Assembly: GCA_019059635.1 (NCBI GenBank)
Contig: JAGVRJ010000004.1
Span: 2,294,001-2,358,000, forward strand
Direction: 5' to 3'
Length of the DNA: 64,000 nucleotides
DNA from: Proales similis
Lineage: Eukaryota; Rotifera; Eurotatoria; Ploima; Proalidae
In this document: piece by piece, positions 50,401 to 58,400 of the stretch
How the letters are laid out: the number at the start of each line of letters is the position of its first letter
Position numbering within the stretch: position 1 is the stretch's first letter
The notes under the pieces: model-generated
What the model was told of the DNA's origin: nothing
Database searches by the model: none
Seen by the model: only the letters and a program-made list of their open reading frames with translations
Made by a program: the position numbers and the translations under genes

Positions 50401-52399
50401 GACCGGAGAGCTGGACATTGATCGTAGTCTGAAGCAAGAGTACGTGCTTAAGATCGAGGCGCGTGATATCTACGGTCTCACGGACGAGTGCAGTGTTTAC
50501 GTTGAAGTGATCGACATAAATGACAAGGTGCCATCGATCCTTCCTGTTCAGCAGCAAATACGAGTGTACGAGAATGCGGATCCTCGTCAGGCATTGGCTC
50601 AAGTGCAGGCCAGCGATCCAGATTTCAGCAAGCAAGTAGTTAAATGCTACTTGGATAAGCAAATTTTGAACGAGGACTGGAAGCACTTTGAGCTGGATGA
50701 ATTCGGCTGGCTGAGAGCGGTGCACAGTCTTGACTACGAAGAGCGCACCGGCTATCGACTCCGCGTTGTCTGTGAAGACACCGGCATAATGACTGAACTG
50801 GGCAGCCTGATGCCTGTCGACGATCGTGTTGGCAGTCACACGTTGAACAGAACCAGTTCAATTGAAATCAAAGTGGCTGTTCTTGATCTGGACGACAACG
50901 AGCCGATTTTTGTCAACCGACCTGAGCTGCTCGTTCAGCGAATATCCGACACGCTTGAGTCGGGATCCAATGTGCTCGTCTTGCCCCAGGCAGTTGATCG
51001 AGACACAGAGACTGTCAACACCCAGATTGTGTACGCAATCGTCCAGGGCAATGAGGAGGGCAAGTTCGGTCTGAACGCCAGCTCCGGAGTGATTTACCTG
51101 CGTGATGAGCTCGAAGTGGCACTCAATCCGACCTATGAGCTGTTGATTCGTGCCAGCAGCCGTGGCATGTTCAACGTGTCTGTTGAGGACAAGTCGACAA
51201 TCAGAGTCAGACTCGAGCTTGTCAACGAAAGGCTAAACATTGAATTCGATCGAGCCAATTACTATGTTGGCGTTAAGTTAAATGGCAATGAACAGACAAA
51301 TTCCCAGAACTCGAGCATTCGCAATCAGTTCGAGCTCGCTGATCTTAGACAAGAGCAAGTTGAGTTGAGCGCTTCACAACTGCTGCGATTAGAGTCGTCG
51401 AGCATATTCTATGCCAAGGCTCATCTCAAGCAGCGCAAACTGAAGCGAAACCTTCGATTCGAAATCAAAATGCTGCAAATCATACCCGCCGGCCAGAACG
51501 CATCGCAACTGTTGCCAAGCTCGCTTCACTCTGGCAACGAGTCATTGTTCACCATCGAAGCTCACAGCGGCAAGGTCTATATTGACAGAAAACAGTTGTC
51601 CTCGTTCAAGCTTGGCGATCAGTTCATTGTGACCGTGTCGGCCTATTCGCGCTCTCTGGTCGACGAAAGCATAGAGGACAACTCAGTGGCCAATCTGGTT
51701 GTGCGACTGACCAAACAGGACGTGGCGTTCATCATGCCGTTGAAGCAAGAGCTGAACAAAATACTTCAAGTTTATTTGAATCCTCTTCAGAGCGAATACG
51801 TGCCACGCATGCTGGAGGCAGACGGCTTCAAGGTCGTTGTCCAGGACTTGCACCAAGAGCAGACAAACAGACAGTATGATCTTGTGCTTCAAGTGTCATC
51901 TAATCTCGACCGCGAACAAGTTGAACTTCACACTTTTGTTGAGTTCTGGCGCAATTTTTCTGCGTCTGCTCGCCAGTCAGAGCAGATAAATTTGTTCGAG
52001 CGAACGCCGATCATGCGCAGTCCAAGACAACTCGAGTCGGACATATTCAAAACAGAGCCCATATACACCAACTGGCTTGTGTGGCTGCTAGCATTTATTA
52101 TAACCCTGATTCTGCTCATATTGCTCGGCTTCTCCAAATGCATAAACAAAAGCCAGAAGAAACTGCGCGGAAAAAACAAGTCCGGCATTGTGATTGAGTA
52201 TCCGCCCGGCATTAACCCAATCTATCAGGACGGTGTGCTCAAGCTGCAAACTGACAAGAAAATCAAACGAGTGAAAACACGCTTGGTGCGCGATGATAAC
52301 TCATCGTCGCCACTCTACGAAGAGCAAGAAATTCACATGGACGTTGAAGACGACGACAATCAAAGTATTCGCAGTCCTCTTCAGCCCACGCATGTGTAA
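38450..52399 (+). CDS. Giant atypical cadherin, single exon
   Basis: One uninterrupted 13,950-bp frame encodes 4649 residues. A signal peptide lies at about 1-20, then some 35-40 tandem cadherin-like repeats of about 105 residues. Calcium-binding linkers of DxNDN type recur, for example DLNDNVP near 2100, DVNDNQP near 2203, DINDNRP near 2670, DLNDNEP near 3108 and DINDNAP near 3910. Other linkers have lost key Asp residues (DVPDLQP, DRNEFRP, NENKAP). A membrane helix sits at about 4540-4565, then a basic cytoplasmic tail of about 85 residues with NPIYQDG. EGF and laminin-G domains, present in Fat, are absent; Dachsous and CDH23 have about 27 repeats. It is therefore a Fat/Dachsous/CDH23-class protein of unclear orthology, for cell adhesion or planar polarity. 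A Met/Pro-rich insert near 1575-1630 interrupts the repeats. Confidence 0.93.
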   Translation: MNELMSCLLLIGSLVSILAAAHVMDDSWRLDELASRAQQLMKDERNFYNYSIVCGGAAYGSRVSLQKSFIDETIPFNMSGFIRQTYLEPISRTDPCPMWSSLPSLDSLDNIHVREDLQPGQVVFTLAATDPQSQPLFYFIRKAEKENETVFRIENVRDGSGWLGRLILDRKLDYETRHSYDLLFYAFDGRNLIEKYSIVQVKDVDDEPPKIELEHENFLIEKSEFEFELYENSSIGFILNPNQPIKLVDLDTRASQLSIQLITAPAGGSSPFTMNNDGFIQLVNNLDYERQQEYELRLRVTDTGGNSDEAMVRIRLIDVPDLQPHFIFPAEHQFKHSSSEDYWKIEPRGYIEFYEKTLGNVFDVLAVSSNKEPLGPINYLLYFPNEFSDNFELQQNASGIWQLVCVREVELSYNGDSQFFHIGLRAIESDGERELFTDYRIVIKIVNGDICAPVFSVPVFYFQVVENQRDLLEPINVHDCDTGINGQIEISSTNPDFEVMQKSIYRQGRLALRMLRSYNYELLKEQHGLMIEFDLIARSSNRSLHNHQSIAKVQVEILDVNEFKPEFIEPEPRYVLKPDGRLERERMHVFKVAENFDFTISFKAEDKDGDANNNALNYVAEYVNPADTFDLISEHDSRANLFNVTVPGKFLDHTSRVPIIYRVRSFDASQRDLYDEIYIHLVAQSKQLKPVYFEFEKYEFTLTEGHNSEHYIKLINDNIQPCQVTLVKVVDPFKIIRLDHMEPSLSKREIETQPTQLDLSEELNSVNELLISLDLNERHLDFDEIFVRNNFSNIYRVELEVRVNKLLKTRVQVDFHLLDSNDNAPELLNPTERPIMGSISESFEPNSIVNITGSQKPLEFTDKDFSDEYGIRSLYFRVNDTRFEVDQEYITSQLSRSQVQSVQIFVRVRSSPEMFVRDSIVFLNVTCEDNYFNRRSDSARNYQSTFALLNIHVVPERVPLAFARDPFIFNVKEGQTGFVGNLNASGDVLSIEIEDQQSLFEIQSPDFLNLKQPLDFERGQRIYNLTVKAFGREEIALSHVIVFVQDMNDEVPEFSQQNYEFSRNSFARGTHVGTIYATDADLEDQSQLRFRLNKFQDVFQLEPVASGLLQGVKIIYNSDEVLIEEGNRIEFEVIATDLSGKESHAHVAVINKPPALAELVWLNEKHEPIQNEFYDFELLKSSTSNKLGQVEAKLDNSDHLHGYILYRLMNKDEHFRVDPQSGEIFLESDRNLPEESVLYIQAEFRKERVKRDHVSSSVIGSSTISVRIRFVDDSPEPIRFVAPLPGNQTVITLSRRRIDELIQNSSPAGIYELAAVGAEQIRFDILESRDLIAFPDSGSIVLLNLSEAVFNDQNKFFLKLQNNIFKLNPISGELSIDLSRLTTEDYLSLLDKDLGSIDLLIRLQIEARSSNKITNTYLYVLLRVADLNELFARSSDGIKYELATGEFLINSEGQYNLKLEESTAPNTNVTRIRSVVGERSFDYPIENLRIESDARGTPLDPTLYFAYDRLSGVLRLIRPLNYRLIKSLSLDMVETRLGQSRIRINVMVNDTNDQPPSLRLDEKEKQRGDHLRLVRVRPMTKEEMEVLSERISRMPPSLPKPRPAMPEILDMPTPPNFTMPALPRTEFENNLRLLKEFNDQRVIGVYPIVDEDFHNDFSASFDQDKTDQIVLESMQISTNQTHVLIAIRQGHENERMPGAKFSFVLSDGRFNVSYSGDIVEMGVEEIRGILINYPTNGRYDADLYRSTVSGIELDINPTVSIVNPFPCDLSLELIGDFASFFELSQPRIPSTHNLRSVDPKVIIRKSVSSDEEIQLLTQLLLNIRIRSNSTYLNKLFETLGELKINIKLLDNNKFKPSIIETKPIGRVIELFEGEYDNHLVAEVVALDRDRGDPGRIRYHLTGPAHMFRISDTDGKVHLTSTLDAETQSVVKFWVHARDLAPKPFGMSSDLVEFQVRVLDRNEFRPVLSPPMQRVELFEERNFTTPVRLECFDRDAEPKLKIDINSIDYVSRHRPDQIVVDEDWSLHNRYEVSRLFRLDRTQKTNDTWIVHLNNSHPIDFERLFKPEETLIKVRVECSDGIYKTEASVLVDMQDLNDNVPSFVKKEILLEHEESNERVELGQLEAIDHDLSSRFGNQSMRFSINDCKPGNTQLMVDSYTGQLRAEYGLDIDELESDTIECDAIVQDRHNVTLKDTAKVSVKVRDVNDNQPEIKLDKFDYEIREGTISMGQVIVRIPVHDKDRIHRHQCTFTQNSLNSTKWDVFELKTEEGGGKRPTYCILQVQANKVVRYDVLKRSEIFMVVTVWDGARQPIPPNSGRSSVEIRVQVKNENKAPIFLNGPEENFYVLDSARPGTLVGSLFATDLDNLNPTEVSYQVVNQQTDPLPFTLVSNQSSTQSYWLATQIVTTQKLDVTKSPYELMIAARDSLGMLSMKTVRVFVLNAGSVSVWTEVGSGKPVSHYEAQVKENTPAGELLLRVKATLPNLLDTGKENSVLYELEIENPYYTVDEISGEVRTTSAKVDYEAKEEEERRLMRSIRLIARSSDHFLTYSTVIAVTVLDENDHAPEFIHPGYEFYAEEGISQRVLVGKVQAVDLDSGVNGKVKYSLFETSAAFEIDSESGEIFVVQGDLLDRETNKTVQIRVRATDQCEANPLSSDLTLVVRILDINDNRPSIIGQEQIEAEQFEVNEDVRNFEFQLNATDPDLGHNSSLFFCLDPVENDQLTLRTFAVEPVTGLVKQQAPFDYENRQDYQVRVLCSDHGTPQALKTAITLRIKINDVNDNSPKYADELPRRVSINERAPVDSVVVHFPASDADISDAYSQIDYKIVSNYKQVDLIYVPMFDSKFTYGQDGSVRLLEALDISKASEYMLELHACDRDSGICDRRNLTIGIEPSNDKLPLFITPITKTVIVLKKGLSELPPFNQIIDMVKAVDPNRHGVLYRLEGTESRSKRDSKSLFEIDSQTGLIKATQPRSSYTESNYNLTVVAESTLNSSLHSTADLFIQIDPSSDSLFGQHFFELEVAENVPLNQIVFQFRPDASRGPLSYRINQKNSVNMNEGWFRLDSDRGLVLTNSSQIDYEKHTEVIIGVDVLTGQELVESIILKINVLDLNDNEPQFVPSYDYEPRIIEDDQTSISSDRILAVFKAIDLDAHTELIYSIEQVYMGQDNNRPIDLNFFRLENSNDDEVRLFRVASDRLILDREHQDLRGTTPVLRFMIKVQDNATLSSALVARKEITLRLLDLNDNRPECGVEQQANIEVREDHPIYEPIYELKCTDKDEAENGQLSYEIIDSKEFKIDWQGRVYLTQALDYETRQNLDALILVRDNGLEPQSINFRLNVSVINVNDNMPQVKDSCEFNVVEGEQSVDTVLYQVRPVDADQMEQSGFYFEIAQPNDLFSIDSEGRVSIGRPLDRERFEFHEFGVIIRDRQINGIQLETQIRCKVQVLDVNDNQPEFIEPVQSFSILPLMNQTLFVHWFGAQDLDLGPNGTVSYSLESEKGRGLFKIGARDGYLSMSVYSSDNRNAALEPYYDVKIIASDMGTPVPQQHSLLIRIDIDPNYFKFSQTDNNRLFFEQSAEPVLLDENSPEGTMVVQVNVLNSASSLMQTASDNFVLTYRLLTLNDTFDIDASGIIRVVDSSKLDFEFVRDMHLLIEAREQSKKDGQERVGHIRVVVKLNNLNDNAPVFDRPAYEFSVNENEWSQPVTFDHPYIMLSDLDLTAHGDAFKQLSAAQMDVRLAGPDSNMFRARRVSVEPLVFKLETLNAFDYELKSLYEFRIEAFDGKHRTISDIRVNVNDLNEYRPQFERKKYEFEIGEDASFGLIVGTVNASDDDGSVEMSRVHYSIRDIRAVAALTTDLSQREISNMFRVDLTTGQLLVNSALDRERVPAYELTVTAFNPINISMSDQATVLVKLIDINDNAPQFNQSLHILYVREKSTYPRKLIQVQAIDSDWKENGTVTYRIKQVDGVASHIGIPFELNSETGELELTGELDIDRSLKQEYVLKIEARDIYGLTDECSVYVEVIDINDKVPSILPVQQQIRVYENADPRQALAQVQASDPDFSKQVVKCYLDKQILNEDWKHFELDEFGWLRAVHSLDYEERTGYRLRVVCEDTGIMTELGSLMPVDDRVGSHTLNRTSSIEIKVAVLDLDDNEPIFVNRPELLVQRISDTLESGSNVLVLPQAVDRDTETVNTQIVYAIVQGNEEGKFGLNASSGVIYLRDELEVALNPTYELLIRASSRGMFNVSVEDKSTIRVRLELVNERLNIEFDRANYYVGVKLNGNEQTNSQNSSIRNQFELADLRQEQVELSASQLLRLESSSIFYAKAHLKQRKLKRNLRFEIKMLQIIPAGQNASQLLPSSLHSGNESLFTIEAHSGKVYIDRKQLSSFKLGDQFIVTVSAYSRSLVDESIEDNSVANLVVRLTKQDVAFIMPLKQELNKILQVYLNPLQSEYVPRMLEADGFKVVVQDLHQEQTNRQYDLVLQVSSNLDREQVELHTFVEFWRNFSASARQSEQINLFERTPIMRSPRQLESDIFKTEPIYTNWLVWLLAFIITLILLILLGFSKCINKSQKKLRGKNKSGIVIEYPPGINPIYQDGVLKLQTDKKIKRVKTRLVRDDNSSSPLYEEQEIHMDVEDDDNQSIRSPLQPTHV

Positions 52400-52786
52400 A
52401 TTCCGACCGTCAACGTTTCCCGAACGAAACCAAAATCCCAAAACAAAAAAGTATATTCCTCAACATTTTTACCAACTCATTCTTCTGATAATAATTGCCC
52501 TAACAGCAACAATAACTTCTAAAAATCAAATTTTTTTTAACCTTCCCAATTTGAGCATTTTTAAACAATTTTTTATTCGATTCATCTACGAAAATACTCT
52601 GATCACAAATAATTTCCATTTTCCGCTTTGATTATTTGAATTTTGAATCGAAATCCGTCCCAGCTAATTTCTGAGAGTAGTTTGAACTTTAATCAAAAAT
52701 TAAAAGATAAAAAAAAACAGCAAAAAAAAAAACAAACACTTTCAGACAATGAATAAATATTTTTAAGCAACAAAAAACACAATCTT
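52400..52786. other. Convergent intergenic region
   Basis: AT-rich sequence between the cadherin stop and the 3' end of the minus-strand LRR gene, holding both 3' untranslated regions. No other feature was seen. Confidence 0.5.
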
Positions 52787-54880
52787 TTAAAATTCAAGGC
52801 CATCACATCGGTCTAGAACGGCGTTCACTTGCCAATGATGGAAGAGATTTAGATGAAAACCGAATCGCAAGAGGCTCACAGTGGTCATGCATTCGTGCTC
52901 GCTCCTATCCATGATGAATATTGCCTTGTAGAACCAGTTCGGGCCGAACCTGCCGTGCAGTCGTGAGACCAGATTCGGTAAGCGACTTAACAGTCCGGTC
53001 GGATTTTGATTTGTGTAGATTATTTTTATGCTGTTCATCTGTGTCATAATGGCTTCTGCCTCGCCCGGATTATTGTCGATTGAGAGCTCAACGAGGCCTC
53101 TCAATCCAGCGATCGGCTCAAAGTCCATGATTTGATTCCCAGACAAGTGGAGTTTCGCTAAAGACTTAAGCTTCCTCAATACTGCCACCGACCGTATTCG
53201 ATTGTGTCCAAGGTCAAGTGAGTTGAGACTTAGGCTCGAGGCCAGTGCGCTTATGTTACCAATTCGATTATGAGCCGCATTGAAATACTTGAGAGCAGCC
53301 GCATCTTTAAGGCATTCAATCGACTGAATTTGATTGTGATCGATGGTCAAGTCGATCAGAGTCTTTGCGTTCGACTTCAAATCGAGCTCTTTCAGCTGGT
53401 TTCTGCTCAGATTCAACGTAACCATGTTGGAAAGATTGGCCATGCAGCCGATCGATTCTATTTCGTTCTCAGAGAGCTGAACGTTTATCAGCGATTTGAT
53501 CGAGCACACAAAATCGATGTTCTTTAATCTGTTGGCACCGATCGACACTTGCCTGAGCTGAATTAGATTGGCTCCTTGTTCCATTCGGGTCAAATTATTT
53601 CCACTTAAATCCAGCAAAGTCAAGGATTCGAAATCGCTCAAATTGACTATTCGTTCCAGGCGGTTGTTGGCTATCTGGAAGGTTTGAATCTGCATTGGCA
53701 TCATTTGCTTGGCGTCGATGAAACGTATTTGATTCTGGTTGAGATTTAATGTCTTTAGTTTAGTGAATCGGCCCAAATTGGCTAAGATTTCGATTCGATT
53801 GGACGATAATGAGAGATCGCTGAGAAGTGGCATTTCTAGTTTGGGATCAAACGAGTCAAGTCTATTGTTCTCGAGTGAAAGAAAATAGATTCTCGGCCAC
53901 GATCCCTCCAAGTGATCTACACTCGTTATTCGATTCTTATTCAAGGTAAGCCGTTCAATGCCGGTCAATGAAACGAGCTCGCTAATATTTTCGATTTGAT
54001 TGTTGGTTAAATCGAGTTGCTCGATGGTGCTCTTATTAAATAGACAGTTGAGTTTGCTAACTCGGTTGCTCGCCAATGATAGATGCTTGACACCGGGCGG
54101 AAGGTGGCAGAATTCTAAATTGATTCGATTCTGCTCTGCGTACAATCTCTGCAGTCGTTGCATGCTGCCCATGCAATCAAGTAAGCTCAAGCGATTCTGG
54201 CCCAAATTAAGCTGCTCAATAGACGCACTTGGGCAAATCTGCTGCAAAGAACTAAGTCCGTTATTACGCACATCAAACACCTCCAGTCCGGTGAGCTTTT
54301 CAAGACCGTCGATTGTTTTCAAATTATTCCCAGACATGAACAGCTCTCTGACGGTCGGCATGTTACTATTGACCGCAAGCCTGACGATCTGGTTCTTGCC
54401 GAAATCGAGTAGTCTCGCTTTAGTCCATTTGGATGAGATAATCAGTTCTTTTATATAGTTCTCACTCAAGTAAATATTCTTCAGACTGTTCAAATTGGCC
54501 AAGTTATCGATCGAACGAATCGAATTGTCCGGGATGTAGAGCGTTTCAAGGCTGGCAAGATGTTCGAAATGACGCAGTTCTTTCAAACAGCCGTTGGCCA
54601 ATTTCAGGTCTTTGAGCCGGTTTAGGCGTAGGCATTTGAATCTGTCGAAGCATGAACGGAAGATTTCAACCGCCTCGAGCGACTCGAACTCGCAAAAAAC
54701 TTCCCAGAATCGAGCGCTCACCGACACAGCGTAAAGCTGCGTGACACGATTTCGATATGACTCAATATTGTTTATAATTGCTTGTTCGTTTTCTGGCGAG
54801 ACCACGATCAGCTCGGTCGCATGCGGGCAGACCAGAAGACATAGCCCTAGCGCTATAGCCGCTGAGAGATGGCAAATCAT
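52787..54880 (-). CDS. Secreted LRR protein
   Basis: A single-exon 697-residue frame starts MICHLSAAIALGLCLLVC at 54880, a clear signal peptide. Residues 60-610 hold about 24 LRR units of 20-23 residues with LxxLxLxxNxI spacing, such as LETLYIPDNSIRSI and LKTLNLNQNQIRFI. The last 75 residues lack LRRs and contain an ECMTTVSLLRFGFHLNLF segment and a final Cys. This cap matches the C-terminus of the interrupted LRR gene at 26630-28840, so the two are paralogues. No membrane helix or GPI-like tail, so it is probably secreted. The ligand is unknown; LRR proteins of this kind act in recognition, adhesion or matrix assembly. Confidence 0.85.
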   Translation of the reverse strand: MICHLSAAIALGLCLLVCPHATELIVVSPENEQAIINNIESYRNRVTQLYAVSVSARFWEVFCEFESLEAVEIFRSCFDRFKCLRLNRLKDLKLANGCLKELRHFEHLASLETLYIPDNSIRSIDNLANLNSLKNIYLSENYIKELIISSKWTKARLLDFGKNQIVRLAVNSNMPTVRELFMSGNNLKTIDGLEKLTGLEVFDVRNNGLSSLQQICPSASIEQLNLGQNRLSLLDCMGSMQRLQRLYAEQNRINLEFCHLPPGVKHLSLASNRVSKLNCLFNKSTIEQLDLTNNQIENISELVSLTGIERLTLNKNRITSVDHLEGSWPRIYFLSLENNRLDSFDPKLEMPLLSDLSLSSNRIEILANLGRFTKLKTLNLNQNQIRFIDAKQMMPMQIQTFQIANNRLERIVNLSDFESLTLLDLSGNNLTRMEQGANLIQLRQVSIGANRLKNIDFVCSIKSLINVQLSENEIESIGCMANLSNMVTLNLSRNQLKELDLKSNAKTLIDLTIDHNQIQSIECLKDAAALKYFNAAHNRIGNISALASSLSLNSLDLGHNRIRSVAVLRKLKSLAKLHLSGNQIMDFEPIAGLRGLVELSIDNNPGEAEAIMTQMNSIKIIYTNQNPTGLLSRLPNLVSRLHGRFGPNWFYKAIFIMDRSEHECMTTVSLLRFGFHLNLFHHWQVNAVLDRCDGLEF

Positions 54881-55405
54881 TTGGAAAATTTCGTATCACA
54901 AATAAGCGCAGAAATGCTCAGCGCAACTTAATATGCCGAGTATCATCAAAATCTAGCGACCGATATCGAACCTATCAATCAAACCTTTTGTCCTAGCACA
55001 TTTCGACAGTCCAAAACTGAAGCAAACAACAACTAAATGGCACGTCCAATATGACTTGAATGCTCAGTCAATTGAACCAACAGAATATTTAATGTTCTTT
55101 CAAATGTCTGACGCCTAAACATTTGCCGGGCCTTTCTCCTCCCTTTTCAAAGTAAAATGAAATAGAAAAAGAAAATCGATATATTTTTTCTTGCTCGTTT
55201 GAAGCGTGCTAGAAAATTGAAGAGTCGATATGAATAAATAAAAAAAAAAAACGGAATATGCATTCAGAACTCGCGTACAAAAATAAGAACGTCATCACAT
55301 TGAGAAATAGAAAGTGACGAACTCAAATGGCCGACATGATCGAACAAGAACGGGTTGAAAAATTAACAGATAAGAAATGTCAAAAATAGACAAGTGCGCT
55401 TTACG
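54881..55405. other. Intergenic region, no gene seen
   Basis: It lies between the LRR start and the 3' end of the calcium channel gene. A poly(A) run near 55240 and AT-rich sequence are the only notable points; it should hold the channel's 3' untranslated region. Confidence 0.45.
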
Positions 55406-58400
55406 CTATTTCGCTAAACTTTCAGTGTCGGTATCGTCGATTTTGCGAATTTTCAAACTAGGACTAGGGGAGTAGTGTGACTTTTGCATTGGATTGGTCG
55501 GTGCGGACAGCTCGCTTTTGCCAGAGAGCGGTTCGGTTCGTTCCATTGACTTTGACTCGTTCAGGCTCAATGCGGTCGAATCTGACTCTGTATTGTCCAT
55601 TTGTCTCTCTTCTGCTTGCTGGTTCAAATTACTCGCCTTTAATTTGGATTTAATTGCCGGTTTTAAATCGAAGCCGCCTAAGAAAGAGGGGAAAAGTGTT
55701 TTTTTTTTTTCTGTTCCGCTACAGATCGAATAGCTCATTTGACTCACCGTTTGGTATATCGTCAAGAATCAAATTGTCTGGCAGCGAATGATTCCTTGAG
55801 AACGGTCGATAGCTTTCGCAGTCGATCTTTATGAAATTTTTCCTCAGTTCTCGATCGCTGTTCGTTTCTAATTGGGCGACTTACATCATCGGCCATCTTG
55901 AACGCGTACTCGTCAATCACATTGTTTCTGGCCTCGGCCGCCAGCTGCTTCTCAATCTCTTCGTCCATGTCGGCTTCTTCAGCGCCCATCTTATTCGACT
56001 CCTATGCATTGAAGAACAGAATTTGGAAATCGAGTTAGAACTCGGCTTGGCTCGCATCAACTCACGTCTAGATGTTTCATCAGAACGGCCACTACCACGT
56101 TGACCAGAACAAACTGCGCCATTAGGACGAATATTACAAAGTAAATCGGCGCAATTATCGACGACAGACAGTATGTGGACTGATTGGGCTCGAGCTGCTC
56201 CTCGTCATAGCACAGAACATTTCCCTGTAAAGTGTCTTTCATTATTCCGTTCCAGTTATCGCCCGTCGCGATTCGGAACAGAGTGAGAAACGCCATGCCA
56301 AAGTTGTGAAAGTGCGCATGCTTGCTCAGTCCGTCGCAAGAGTGTCTCGTGCTCTCACAGTCTGTTTCGAACATTTGAAATAAGTACTCCTGAGCGAGTG
56401 TGATAGAGAGCACATACTTAGCCGTCCGAAGAGCTCAACGCCGAGTATGGCGAATATGAAGAACAAGAGGAAGAAGAGGAGGCCGAGATTGCCTACTTGA
56501 GGCAACGCTTGAATCACTGTGTCGAGTAGGGAGCGGATGCCTTTTGCCATCTTAAGCAGCTTAAGAACGCGTGCAATACGCAGCACACGCATCACTCGGA
56601 TTATGGTCGGATTGATTGGTATGGCCGACTTGCTCTCCAGCTTGTCGAATAGAATGCCAACAATCGAAAGAATCACAATGAGCACGTCCAGTTGATTCCA
56701 TCTGTGAGCGAGGTTCGTTTTATTCAGATTCGATCTAAACACGAGCTTGTCTCTACCTCTCTTTGAAATAGCGATACCAGCCCAGCGCGGTTAGCCTCAT
56801 CACTGCTTCGATCACAAACACGAGTGTGAAAAAATAATTCAAAATGTCGAGCACCTCTTCCAGGGTCTTAAGAAACAGCCGTTCAAGTGTCGGCTGCCTC
56901 CATCCAAATGATGAAAATGCCCACTTACCTTGGGCATCATGTAGAACTCGACAGACATGGAGACTACGTTGAGGCCAATTACGCCGGCAATGACCAAATC
57001 AAAGTATTTACTGCTGCATATGGTGTGCACAAGGCGTCGCCATTTGGAGTAATTTGCGTAGTATGGAATCTCTTTCATTTGGCGCCGTTTCTCTTCAAAT
57101 TTGCGCGCGCGTTTGGCTGCGCGTCTGGCACGCTCTTCTTTCTCTTGCTCAGCGCGGCATTTGTGAAAGTTTTCGATCACAACGCCGACAAACATGTTCA
57201 GGACAAAAAAGCCGACCAACAGAAGGAACGAAATAAAGTAGATAAGCATCCATTCGTTGTAGTTCTCAATCGGCTGCATGTCGATGCCGACCGCGTCTAT
57301 GCCAGTGTACATGATCTGCACCCAGCCGTCCTTGCTGCTCAGCACAAACAGTGTCATGAGCGCCTGGCCCAGATTGTCAAAGTTGTACTGTGCGTTCACC
57401 CATTCGTTGTTCGGCTTTTTCAGACAGTCCTCCTTGGTCAGCACGTCTTTGGTGTCGCCTTCGCATCTGTACAGCTTGCCCTTGAGCAGCTGCACGCCCA
57501 GAATGCCGAATATGATGAAGAACGTGCAGCAGATGAGCACTATGTTGCCTATGGGCTTGAGCGATGAGAGCAGCGTTTGCACGACAAGCTTGAGGCCCGG
57601 CGCGCGGCTAATAACTCGAAGCGGACGCAGTGTGCGCAAGAGTCGAAATACTCGGAGAAGGCCGAATATCTTCGGACTTGTCCTGGCCGTCAGCATAACC
57701 ATCACGTCAACGAGTGAAATGACCACGAGGAAAAAGTCCATTCTGTTCCAGCCGCTTTTCATGTAAGCCGTGTCGCCAATCACAAATCCGTGCGCCAATA
57801 TTTTCACCACCATTTCGACAGTGAATATGAACGAGAACACATAGTTTGAATAAGTGAGAAACGACCGCTCCTAGAGAAATGAACGTCCTCATCAGACGTT
57901 AAGATCCAGAATCGCTCATTTGAATTCAACTTACAAAGCTGTTGGATGGGATCGAAGGTCGCTCCATGGACAAGGTGATGCAGTTGAACGCAATGAACAG
58001 CAATATCAAGTAGTCGAACCATTTCTGTCCGATCACGCTCAAGCACAATCTCCTGAACGAATTCGTCGGCGCCAGTAAAAACAGAGAATGATTCTTGCGC
58101 ACCGTGTAGCAGCCGACTTTTTGCCGGCTCAACCTACTTCCGCACTTGAGCTCCTTATAAAACACAGCCAATTTAGTAGAGCGCCAGGTCTGTGACAAGA
58201 CCAACTAAAGCAGAAATTCTTACCAGTTGCTCTTGATAAAACACTTCGATCCGCTGGCCTGATTGATCGTCGCTCAAATTCGACTGGGACGCGTTCGACT
58301 CGGCCTGCTGATTGCCAGCTTCTTTAGTCTTAGCTACACGAAATAGACGATTAGACGCCTGAGCAAGGTGCTGAAATAAGAAAAAAAAGGCAACAACTCT

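Noticed and set aside
50150-50839. 229-codon minus-strand frame inside the cadherin gene
   Set aside because: Antisense to several cadherin repeats; many similar minus-strand frames occur along the 14-kb gene because of its codon use.
38450-52399. Fat-like cadherin with EGF and laminin-G domains
   Set aside because: No Cys-rich EGF pattern or LamG region is present between the last cadherin repeat and the membrane helix.
56887-57567. 226-codon open frame antisense to Cav3 exons
   Set aside because: It lies opposite the strongly conserved domain III exon, its sequence has the composition of a reversed hydrophobic region, and there is no start, splice or poly(A) context. It is a shadow of the real gene.
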